16,454 nt of DNA from Planctomycetota bacterium (GTDB lineage: Bacteria; Planctomycetota; Phycisphaerae; Sedimentisphaerales; Anaerohalosphaeraceae): NCBI GenBank assembly GCA_021160785.1, contig JAGHBX010000447.1:1-16454 (forward strand). Direction: 5' to 3'. Below the pieces are notes generated by a model, which was given only the letters and a program-made list of their open reading frames with translations, searched no databases and was not told the origin of the DNA. Below, piece after piece: positions 1 to 6,033 of this stretch. Each line of letters starts with the position of its first letter. Within the stretch, counting starts at the first letter, position 1. The position numbers and the translations under genes were made by a program.

Positions 1-1
1 C

Positions 2-796
2 GGCGTATTCATCTGCGGCACGACGGGGGAGGGGCTCTCCCTTACGACCGCCGAACGCATGCAGATCGCAACCCGCTGGGCTGAGGTCGCCGGCGGAAAA
101 ATAATACTCATCGCCCACGTGGGCCACAACAGCATCGTTGAGGCAAGGTCGCTCGCCGCCGGCGCCCGGCAAGTCGGCTTCGACGCCGTCGGCGCTATGC
201 CGCCGGTATTTTTCAAGCCGCGCAGCATTGACGAGTTGGTCGCCTGGTGCGCCGAGATTGCCGCCGCCGCCGATCTGCCCTTTTACTACTACCATATCCC
301 TTCAATGACCGGTATTGATTTCGCGATGGCGGATTTCCTCAACGCCGCCAAAGACAAAATACCCAATCTTGCCGGTGTGAAGTTCACATACGAAAACCTC
401 GCCGACTACGCCGAATGCCTCGCTATCGACGACGGCCGATTCGATATACTCTTCGGCAGAGACGAGATGTTGTTGGCGGGCCTTGCCCTCGGTGCAAAAG
501 GCGCTGTCGGCAGCACATACAATTTCGACGCCGGCCTTTATACGGAGATCATCGATGCGTTCGCAAAGGGCGACCTGCAGATGGCGCAAACTCTCCAGCA
601 AAAGTCGGTCCGGATAATCAATGCAATAGTACAAACGCCGTGCGGCTTTCTCCCGGCCGCCAAAAGCATACTGAAAATGCTCAACCTCGACCTGGGACCC
701 GTGCGGGCGCCATTACAAAACATAACCGACGCCGACTACAACGCGCTAAGAGCCCGCCTCGAAAAAGTCGACTTCTTCAAACACGCCGCCAAATAG
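2..796 (+). CDS. nanA: N-acetylneuraminate lyase (DHDPS family), 5'-truncated by window edge
   Basis: Class I aldolase that cleaves N-acetylneuraminate to N-acetylmannosamine and pyruvate in cytosolic sialic-acid catabolism. The frame is open to the window edge, so the true start lies outside; 264 residues are visible of a family norm near 300. Seen: GTTGEG near the visible start (the family's substrate carboxylate loop), YYYHIPSMTG containing the catalytic Tyr, GVKFT whose Lys (nt 380-382) is the expected Schiff-base residue, then LFGRDE and GAVGSTYNF. The YYYHIP and GSTYNF motifs favour sialate lyase over dihydrodipicolinate synthase, and the text resembles animal NPL sequences. An in-frame ATG at 59 is internal to the conserved fold and is not the start. 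No other sialic-acid gene is visible in the window, so pathway membership is inferred from the family alone. Confidence 0.88.
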   Translation, partial: GVFICGTTGEGLSLTTAERMQIATRWAEVAGGKIILIAHVGHNSIVEARSLAAGARQVGFDAVGAMPPVFFKPRSIDELVAWCAEIAAAADLPFYYYHIPSMTGIDFAMADFLNAAKDKIPNLAGVKFTYENLADYAECLAIDDGRFDILFGRDEMLLAGLALGAKGAVGSTYNFDAGLYTEIIDAFAKGDLQMAQTLQQKSVRIINAIVQTPCGFLPAAKSILKMLNLDLGPVRAPLQNITDADYNALRARLEKVDFFKHAAK

Positions 797-825
797 CTCA
801 CCCCCTGGAAAAGCGGCCGGAAAGC

Positions 826-854
826 TTGAATCTTCAGGACAGATTTGCTATTGT
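826..854 (+). promoter_or_regulatory. weak sigma70-like promoter for the methyltransferase gene
   Basis: TTGAAT (826-831), a 17-nt spacer and TATTGT (849-854) each match 4 of 6 consensus positions. It lies about 125 nt upstream of the chosen methyltransferase start, in the gap after the lyase stop. The same -10 variant TATTGT recurs upstream of the tRNA-Ser gene. This is pattern matching only. Confidence 0.3.
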
Positions 855-880
855 GATGTAAATGAGGCTCAGCCCCGATT

Positions 881-912
881 GAGTTTATCGGAGTTTATCC
901 CGATTTATCGGG
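881..912 (+). repeat. three imperfect 10-nt tandem units plus a palindrome
   Basis: GAGTTTATCG, GAGTTTATCC and CGATTTATCG follow each other at 881-890, 891-900 and 901-910, so the period is about one helical turn. The last unit overlaps the inverted repeat CCCGAT-TT-ATCGGG (899-912). It sits between the candidate promoter and the methyltransferase start, where a regulator could bind or a leader hairpin could form. Function unknown. Confidence 0.5.
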
Positions 913-977
913 AGCACGCCGGGGTCGGGACAGGTAAGCCGGGTATGAAAGGTCAATTTCAGTTGAAAGGGTTGGAT

Positions 978-1727
978 ATGTCCATGCGTGTGAGAATCGG
1001 CGTTGTTTTTGCGGTTTTGTTGGGTCTGTGTCTACCGGTAGTCGGCCAGTCGGCCGGTCGGCGCGAGAGCCGGATTGGGGGCTATGGTTATCGCGAGTCG
1101 GCCGATTTTGTGGTCAAACGCCTGGGGCTCAGACGCAACAGCGTTGTGGTCGATATTGGCGCCGGCGACGGCTGGTGGTCGTCGAAGATGGTCGCCAAGC
1201 TCGGGCCCAAAGGCGTGATCCACGCAGGCGAGGTTGATCAGAAGAAGGTGGACGCAATGAAGACCAAGTGGGCCGACCTCAAGCAGATCAAGCCGTACCT
1301 GTGCCCGACCGACGGCACGGGCCTGGAGACCGATTCGTGCGACCTGGCGTTTCTCTCCAAGACCTACCACCACCTCAACAAGGATGGGCACGTCGCATAC
1401 CTGAAGCACCTCAAGGAGGTGGTCAAACCTTCCGGAAAGCTCGTCATTATTGAGCGGCACCAGGCGCTTGCTTCCGGCCGCGGCGCAGAGCACGCATGGC
1501 TGCCCGGGCTCCTGGGGCACCAGGCCGAAGAAGCCGGCTGGATGATGCTGCGATGCGAACTGATCCCCGGCAGCGACCACTTCATGGCGACGTTCGTCCA
1601 GCCGGAGGCCTTCGCCAAGGCATTCGCAAAACGCAGAGAAGCAGCCGAAAAGAAAAAAGCCGCCAAAGAGAACAAGCCCCCTGAGGAGAAGAATGCCGCC
1701 GAGGAGAAAAAGGCGCCCCCAGAGTAG
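978..1727 (+). CDS. exported class I SAM-dependent methyltransferase
   Basis: 249 aa from the chosen ATG at 978, which is preceded by GAAAGGG six bases upstream and begins directly with a signal-peptide-like segment (basic MSMRVR, hydrophobic core to about residue 22, then VVGQSAG as a likely cleavage region). A TTG at 879 and an ATG at 945 are in frame but would bury the signal. Rossmann methyltransferase features: motif I VVDIGAGDGWWS (57-68), an acidic end of strand 2 at E85 (HAGEVD), a DGTGLE/CDLAFL region (112-126), and KPSGKLVIIER (150-160). Residues from about 218 to the end are a Lys/Glu/Ala/Pro-rich low-complexity tail, probably disordered. The substrate cannot be read from sequence. 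SAM is not expected outside the cytoplasm, so the export signal is puzzling; it could be an N-terminal anchor instead. The gene converges on fliG, with 72 nt between the stops. Confidence 0.8.
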   Translation: MSMRVRIGVVFAVLLGLCLPVVGQSAGRRESRIGGYGYRESADFVVKRLGLRRNSVVVDIGAGDGWWSSKMVAKLGPKGVIHAGEVDQKKVDAMKTKWADLKQIKPYLCPTDGTGLETDSCDLAFLSKTYHHLNKDGHVAYLKHLKEVVKPSGKLVIIERHQALASGRGAEHAWLPGLLGHQAEEAGWMMLRCELIPGSDHFMATFVQPEAFAKAFAKRREAAEKKKAAKENKPPEEKNAAEEKKAPPE

Positions 1728-1799
1728 CAGAAGTGACACAGGCTCCGGCGGCGCGGCTCGCGGCTAAGCAGGCCGGCGAGCACCGGATCCGGGCTATTC

Positions 1800-2801
1800 T
1801 TACGCGCGTCTGAGCTTGCCTTCTTCGTTGGCCTGTCGCAAAGGACGAACAATATCTTCTCTTGCTTCGGCAACTTCTTCTTCCAGCGGATCCTGCATCA
1901 GCGATCTTTCTTCTTCTAATGCCGTAACAGCCCGCTCCGAGAGATTTGCACGTATTTTCTCTGCAATTTCTTCATCCGCCCCGTGCAACGCTATCGCCAG
2001 TTTCTGGGTTTCCACAGTCCGCAAGGCTTCCTGCAAAGACCTGTCGGCAATTGACAGGAGGTCCTCCCACGTTACCATCAAAGTCACTATCATAGAAGCG
2101 GTTTCTTCATCCTGCTGCTTGATATCATCGAGGATTTCGCCTCTTAGCCCTCTCTCCACATCACTTAACACGATAGCCAGTTCCCGCAGAACTGTTTTAG
2201 GTCTTTGTATAGCAGCGCCCTCGCCCTCAGAACCCGCCATCTTACTACTGACAATAGTTACCATCTTTTTCTTGACTTTATTCGGCAACGCTGCCGGTTT
2301 GGCCATTTTCCACACAACCTTGCAACAAAACTCTTTGTCGAAAAGCGTCAGGATGCTTTGAACCTTCGCAGGCTCCATCTCGGACAGTATCACCGCCGCC
2401 ACCTGTGGATGTTCGTCCTTCAGCGCAAGAACCAATTGATCCCTGTCGGCTGTACGAATAGATTTGAAAATATCCTCCGTTACCGTTGCTCCTTTAACCT
2501 GAGACTGAATTTCTTCGGCCTTTTCCTCGCCAAGAACGTTTACCAGGGTCTCGTTGAGAAAGCTGCTTAAACTAAATCTCTGGCCCCCATCTCCTTTCTG
2601 GAGTCCGCTGCAGAACTCTCGAATAATACGCGATTCCTCTTTTTTGTTACGATGACCTGATGCGTGTATTCGGGCCATTTCCACCGCCAACTCTTCAACT
2701 GTCTCAGGCGGGATCCCTTGTATCAACTCACTGGCCATCGTTGTGTCCAGACTCATTAACAGTGTTGCCGCTTCGCGCCGCCTTGTCTCTGTCAACGCCA
2801 T
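1800..2801 (-). CDS. fliG: flagellar motor switch protein FliG, divergent
   Basis: 333 aa, a normal FliG length. In E. coli, FliG forms the cytoplasmic rotor ring that contacts the MS ring, FliM and the stator. Seen: an N-terminal RRREAATLLMSLD helix pair as in FliG_N (about 7-65), the middle-domain DEHPQVAAVIL motif (EHPQ at 130-133) with the following LTLFD, and a C-terminal domain with MVTWEDLLSIADRSLQEAL (242-260) and NLSERAVTALEEE (287-298). Aligned by eye to the E. coli torque residues, K264 becomes H273, R281 is kept as R290, D288/D289 become E297/E298, and the GPVR arginine is lost (DPLE here). The start ATG at 2801 has AGGGG eight bases upstream. It follows dprA in the same direction after a 269-nt gap, with no other flagellar gene in view. 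Confidence 0.87.
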   Translation of the reverse strand: MALTETRRREAATLLMSLDTTMASELIQGIPPETVEELAVEMARIHASGHRNKKEESRIIREFCSGLQKGDGGQRFSLSSFLNETLVNVLGEEKAEEIQSQVKGATVTEDIFKSIRTADRDQLVLALKDEHPQVAAVILSEMEPAKVQSILTLFDKEFCCKVVWKMAKPAALPNKVKKKMVTIVSSKMAGSEGEGAAIQRPKTVLRELAIVLSDVERGLRGEILDDIKQQDEETASMIVTLMVTWEDLLSIADRSLQEALRTVETQKLAIALHGADEEIAEKIRANLSERAVTALEEERSLMQDPLEEEVAEAREDIVRPLRQANEEGKLRRA

Positions 2802-2822
2802 TTACGTTACCCCTGATCTGTC

Positions 2823-2850
2823 TTATCAATAGCATGCCAATTAGTATTTA
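2823..2850 (-). promoter_or_regulatory. candidate flagellar (sigma28/FliA-type) promoter for fliG
   Basis: On the minus strand, TAAA (2850-2847), 16 nt, then ATTGATAA (2830-2823). The enterobacterial FliA pattern is TAAA-N15-GCCGATAA, so GATAA and the TAAA box fit with the spacing one base long. It would start transcription about 15 nt before the fliG ATG, which leaves a very short leader. It may be chance in an AT-rich gap. Confidence 0.3.
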
Positions 2851-2962
2851 CGGACGTTCCTGTAGTCCCACTTACCCAAAATCAATCTAAAGACTTTCCC
2901 TGTTTCCAAATGAGCATCGGCAAGATGCCTGAGTCGCTTGACCAGAAAGTTTGGCTGAAATG

Positions 2963-3026
2963 CCGCCCTGATAAGCCCAAAAGGCGGTTTTTGCCCCAAA
3001 AACTTCGTGCATGTCCATTTTTGGGG
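2963..3026. other. overlapping inverted repeats in the dprA-fliG gap
   Basis: CCGCC (2963-2967) pairs with GGCGG (2983-2987), followed on the plus strand by five T. Next to it, CCCCAAAAA (2994-3002) pairs perfectly with TTTTTGGGG (3018-3026) around a 15-nt loop. The two structures compete through GTTTTTG-CCC-CAAAAAC (2987-3003). The second repeat is the first strong structure downstream of the dprA stop and could stabilise or end the dprA message, but it lacks a U tract on that strand. A run of eight G occupies 3023-3030. Confidence 0.45.
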
Positions 3027-3070
3027 GGGGAGATAATTAAAAGGCGCGGAGGCTCATTGGATGTGTTTGG

Positions 3071-4240
3071 CTATTTTCTTATGAATAGATTGCCGGGTAA
3101 TTGTTTCAGCAGGCCCTTGAGACGGAGGGATATTACCGTTGCGTTGACCGCACCCGCCGCGAGATTTGTCAGGGCGATGATCTCCTCTATATGCTTTGGC
3201 TCGCCGTCGAGCGCTTCGTAGACCGTTCGTTCGTCGTCGGAGAGGTTCAGTCGCGACACGTCAAACAGCGGCAGGTCCATTTTGGCCTGCGCCTCTTTAG
3301 CCGCCTTGTGGACATGGTCCTTTAGCCCCTCGCCGATTCTGCCTAAGGTCTCCATAACATCGGCCACGCAATCGACAAGTCGCGCGCCGTCTTTTATCAG
3401 TCGATGCGTACCGGTGCTGATCGGCGAATCGACCTTGCCCGGTATCGCCATCACCTCGCGGTTATTGTCCATCGCGGCGCGTGCGGTAATCAGCGCCCCG
3501 CTTCGCCCGGACGCCTCGACGACAAGCACCGCCATAGAGAGCCCGGCGATGATCCGGTTGCGGCCGGGGAAATTCCCGGAAAGCGGCTCGTATTGCAGGG
3601 GCAGTTCGCTAACGCAGGCGCCGCTTTGTACGATGTGTTCAAAGAGCTTTTCGTTCTCTGGCGGAAAGACGTTAGAGAGCCCGCAGCCCTGCACCGCAAC
3701 GGTCCTGCCGCCCGCGGTAAGCGCCCCGCGATGCGCTGCCGTATCGATCCCGCGCGCCATGCCGCTGATAATCGTAAAGCCCGCCGACGCCAGCATGTGC
3801 GCAAACCGGCTTGCCTGCTCGGCGCCGTATGTGCTGCATCTTCGCGAGCCCACAATCGCAACGGCAAGACTGTCCGAGCGTTCGAGTGTGCCTTTGACAT
3901 ACAATACCGGCGGCGGGTCGTAAATCGCTTTCAACGCGGGCGGGTACCGCTTGTCGGCGGCATGAACGATCCACACGCCTGATTTGTCGGCAAGAGCCAT
4001 CTCCTTTGCGACGTCAAACTTGCCGAAACTGGCGGCGATTCGCTCGGCCGTCTTAAACCCGATCCGTTTGACCTTTGCAAGTTCACTGACCGATGCCCCC
4101 AACACGCCGTCGAGCGAGCCGAAATACTTCAACAGCCGCGCAAACGCCTTCGGACCAACCTCGTCGGCGCGTATTACCGCCAGCCACTTTTCAATATCCG
4201 CCGAATGTCCCTGTCCACCGCCGATAACGTAATCCTCCAC
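3071..4240 (-). CDS. dprA: DNA-processing protein DprA
   Basis: 389 aa, full length. DprA binds incoming single-stranded DNA in the cytoplasm and loads RecA during natural transformation, and it is also widely kept in species not known to be competent. Seen: a helix-hairpin-helix-like N-terminal domain with DEVGPKAFARLLKYFGS (26-42) and KVKRIGFKTAERIA (56-69). The Rossmann-like DprA core has AIVGSRRCSTYG (128-139), SGMARGIDTAAHRGAL (159-174), SGNFPGRNRIIAGLS (221-235) and ALITARAAMDNN (249-260), then VMAIPG. A C-terminal winged-helix-like domain (about 330-389, LSDDERTVYEAL onward) follows an Ala/Lys-rich linker. The start is a GTG at 4240 with only a weak upstream GGTGAG; no better in-frame start is visible. 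Its gene runs away from the tRNA. Confidence 0.95.
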   Translation of the reverse strand: MEDYVIGGGQGHSADIEKWLAVIRADEVGPKAFARLLKYFGSLDGVLGASVSELAKVKRIGFKTAERIAASFGKFDVAKEMALADKSGVWIVHAADKRYPPALKAIYDPPPVLYVKGTLERSDSLAVAIVGSRRCSTYGAEQASRFAHMLASAGFTIISGMARGIDTAAHRGALTAGGRTVAVQGCGLSNVFPPENEKLFEHIVQSGACVSELPLQYEPLSGNFPGRNRIIAGLSMAVLVVEASGRSGALITARAAMDNNREVMAIPGKVDSPISTGTHRLIKDGARLVDCVADVMETLGRIGEGLKDHVHKAAKEAQAKMDLPLFDVSRLNLSDDERTVYEALDGEPKHIEEIIALTNLAAGAVNATVISLRLKGLLKQLPGNLFIRK

Positions 4241-4405
4241 AAACTCACCGTATCCAACCGAAAAAACGCCTCCGTCTTTCCAGGCTCGGTGTACAGTCTA
4301 CAAAACCGCCCGACAAAATCAACCATGAAATCCGCCCAAAAGCCGCTCAAACCGGCCCGGGGAGAGTGTGATTGCGGATTTGGGCGCATTTTCGACGTTT
4401 TTTGC

Positions 4406-4433
4406 TTGCAACTTTCTGCCGATAACGTATTGT
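4406..4433 (+). promoter_or_regulatory. candidate promoter for tRNA-Ser
   Basis: TTGCAA (4406-4411), a 16-nt spacer and TATTGT (4428-4433), ending 48 nt before the tRNA 5' end. Both boxes match 4 of 6 positions. No better candidate is seen in the 241-nt gap between the dprA start and the tRNA. Confidence 0.35.
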
Positions 4434-4481
4434 TGGGACTCTCAGCAGCGGCTGCCATGTTGGCCCTGCCCGATATTTGCT

Positions 4482-4569
4482 GGAGAGGTGTCCGAGTGGC
4501 TTAAGGAGCAGCCTTGGAAAGGCTGTGTAGGGCTTGTCTCTACCGCGGGTTCGAATCCCGCCCTCTCCG
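4482..4569 (+). tRNA. tRNA-Ser (anticodon GGA)
   Basis: 88 nt with complete pairing. Acceptor GGAGAGG (4482-4488) pairs with CCTCTCC (4562-4568), and the discriminator is G4569. The anticodon stem CAGCC/GGCTG (4509-4513 and 4521-4525) encloses loop TTGGAAA with GGA at 4516-4518. A long variable arm typical of serine tRNA lies between the anticodon and T arms (GTAG pairing with CTAC). The T arm is GCGGG-TTCGAAT-CCCGC (4545-4561). It reads UCC and UCU codons. The 3' CCA is not encoded (GTTCTATT follows), so it must be added after transcription. The 3' side is flanked by gene debris, a usual setting for tRNA-targeted integration. Confidence 0.97.
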
Positions 4570-4650
4570 TTCTATTAGATAAAAATGTTACAAGTTCTTG
4601 TATTTCAGGGACTTGTAGCGTTTGCCTGATTCCTGATTTGCCCATTGTCC

Positions 4651-4809
4651 TCAAATCGCCCTCAAGCGGAGAGTCTGTGTCTTCTTCTCTACTGCTTTTG
4701 CTCTGACTTTCTGTTGTTTCTGCCATAGCCAGCATTGCCTGACGGCTATCATCGGATCGATGGCAACCTTAGCCTTGAAGCCTTTGCCAAAATTCCGTCG
4801 TCGTGCCAT
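4651..4809 (-). pseudogene. short fragment resembling the N-terminus of an IS3-type transposase OrfA
   Basis: A 52-codon ORF with GGAAACGGAATT before its ATG and a TATAAT at 4850-4845 on the same strand, about 36 nt upstream. Its first 20 residues, MARRRNFGKGFKAKVAIDPM, resemble the helix-turn-helix start of IS3-family OrfA proteins (basic start, then FKAKVA). After that the sequence loses resemblance and ends in basic low-complexity text. A different minus-strand frame is open from 4735 through the tRNA, consistent with a frameshifted or chimeric remnant. No terminal inverted repeats or DDE residues are visible. The assignment rests on a short match by eye. The rest of 4570-4903 holds no supportable gene. 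Confidence 0.35.
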
Positions 4810-4903
4810 AATTCCGTTTCCTTTCATGAATCCTTTTTGATAGAATTATACCACAACTTAACACCTTATACACTGGTCCGAAATCCGGGGAGTATTATAG
4901 TGG

Positions 4904-5422
4904 GACTCAGGTGATGCAGGTTACGATTCAACCAATCTATACCGCAACCGTAACGCTTTTTACTTCCTTCCGACAGAGGATGAATGGGTCAAGGCGGCTT
5001 ACTGGAACGGTACGAGTTTGCAGACCTATGCTACAAAGGGTGGTGGGAGACTAAGCCAGGGCGATGGAACAAGCGGAACTGGCTGGAATTATTGGGACAA
5101 TATTGATGGATTTGCCACAGACCCTCCTGGTCCCTGGGATGTCGGCAGCGGTTCTGAGGAACTCAACGGCACGTTCGACATGATGGGCAATGTCTGGGAG
5201 TGGATGGAAAGCCCCTATATTAGTGGAGATTTCCTGCCTGGTTGCATTCGCGGTGGGTCGTACAGCAGCCGCTATAGCAGCAACCCCACTTTGTCCTCCC
5301 GGGGCTACGACAACCCGGACAACGAGTACTACGACTTAGGGTTTCGTGTCGCCTCCGTCCCTGAACCTTGCACTTTAGTACTGTTGTCCCTTGGCGGTTT
5401 GATGTTGAGACGAAAGAGATAA
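4904..5422 (+). pseudogene. 3' part of a formylglycine-generating-enzyme-like (SUMF1 fold) protein with PEP-CTERM tail
   Basis: Coding-quality sequence begins abruptly at about 4904, just after an in-frame TAG (4898-4900). There is no start codon before a TTG at 5018, so the gene has lost its 5' part; intact relatives are usually about twice this length or more and begin with a signal peptide. Seen: FYFLPTEDEWVKAAYWNG, FDMMGNVWEWMES (the conserved GNVWEW core of the FGE-sulfatase fold), IRGGSYSSR and DLGFRVAS, then VPEPCTLVLLSLGGL and RRKR at the end, a PEP-CTERM sorting signal for an exosortase. In Planctomycetota such proteins are mostly non-catalytic surface proteins using the fold as a scaffold. 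The product, if any, would lack the signal peptide needed to reach the exosortase. Confidence 0.72.
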
Positions 5423-5738
5423 CGGGCCTTCTCGCGACAAGGAGGGGTGTACTGGATCAGCGAGTTTGTGTGTGGTCGAATTTGTCATTTTTCGGCTTGG
5501 CTAATCATGGCTGGCACGGATTTAAGATGTTGAAATCCTACAGGAGGCCAGCCAGAATCGACTCAAATTTACGCTTGCCTGAGGCTTGCCGGTATGTCCC
5601 GGTTTTCCGCATTTTTCCTCATTTTGCCGCACAGAGAAGTTGCCGTGTCTCCATAACTGTCTATGGGTTAAGGGCTTACAGCGACTCGGGTTCACCGTTT
5701 CATTACCCGGAGGTCGGAGGTTCGGGAGCACTACGGTC
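5423..5738. other. gene-free spacer with a long interrupted inverted repeat
   Basis: No supportable ORF. At 5508-5515 TGGCTGGC pairs with GCCAGCCA at 5547-5554. Nested inside, GGATTT (5518-5523) pairs with AAATCC (5533-5538) around AAGATGTTG. There is no U tract after it, so it is not a standard terminator, although it lies about 85 nt past the FGE-like stop. The remainder to 5738 shows nothing recognisable. Confidence 0.4.
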
Positions 5739-5766
5739 TTGACAGGACGCCGTGAGTTCCTATAAT
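5739..5766 (+). promoter_or_regulatory. strong sigma70-type promoter
   Basis: TTGACA (5739-5744) and TATAAT (5761-5766) are both perfect consensus boxes with a 16-nt spacer. Transcription should start near 5773, giving a leader of about 260 nt before the secreted modular protein gene at 6034. Confidence 0.75.
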
Positions 5767-5800
5767 AGGGAATGTAGTGTAAATAGAGATTGGAGCGGAT

Positions 5801-5854
5801 ATGTTTCTCTTCATGTATATGCACAAGTGTAGGAAGGTCGCCCGTCATGATTGA
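5801..5854 (+). CDS. possible 17-aa leader peptide
   Basis: ATG at 5801 is preceded by GGAG (5792-5795) with a five-base gap, about 28 nt after the predicted transcript start. It encodes MFLFMYMHKCRKVARHD and stops with TGA at 5852-5854. A second frame without a good ribosome site runs from ATG 5857 to TAA 6019-6021 (54 codons before the stop), and that TAA abuts the ribosome site of the 6034 gene. Position, promoter and ribosome site are what a regulatory or translationally coupled upstream ORF would have. The peptide has no run of one amino acid that would suggest classical attenuation, except three Met in the first seven residues. It may be chance. Confidence 0.35.
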   Translation: MFLFMYMHKCRKVARHD

Positions 5855-5971
5855 CAATGGAGGTGTTGGCAAGGCTCGATATGTGCTTTTCCGACAGGGA
5901 GGGGGCCGCGAGATGGAGAGATTTCCCGGATAATTCATTTAATTCATTTAACGCATGTTTATTTCAGCATG

Positions 5972-5997
5972 GATGCAAGGAGACGTATCCTTGCATC
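5972..5997 (+). promoter_or_regulatory. 10-bp leader hairpin carrying a purine-rich ribosome-site-like segment
   Basis: GATGCAAGGA (5972-5981) pairs perfectly with TCCTTGCATC (5988-5997) around the loop GACGTA. It ends 36 nt before the ATG at 6034. The 5' arm and loop contain AAGGAG, like the true ribosome site AAGGAGAA at 6021-6028, so the TCCTT arm could in principle pair with either one. Just upstream is the tandem repeat AATTCATTT twice (about 5933-5950). Confidence 0.5.
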
Positions 5998-6033
5998 AGA
6001 ATAAGAGCAGAGGAAAATTAAAGGAGAATTGTC

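Noticed and set aside
1032..1739. Minus-strand ORF of 235 codons over the methyltransferase gene
   Set aside because: Leu/Arg/Gly-rich shadow; the plus frame has clear methyltransferase motifs.
1728..1799. GC-rich convergent gap with palindrome CCGGATCCGG as a shared terminator
   Set aside because: No U tract on either strand and no long stem.
4368..4735. ORFs on both strands running through the tRNA-Ser
   Set aside because: Translation of tRNA sequence (the RAGFEPA-type artefact); no independent support.
5018..5422. TTG at 5018 as the start of an intact small FGE-like gene
   Set aside because: Homologous coding text continues upstream to about 4904, the TTG is internal and has no ribosome site; treated as 5'-truncated.
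5522..5938. Minus-strand ORF of 138 codons in the gap before the modular genes
   Set aside because: Runs opposite across the perfect promoter, is Pro/Arg/Ser-rich and has no domain resemblance.
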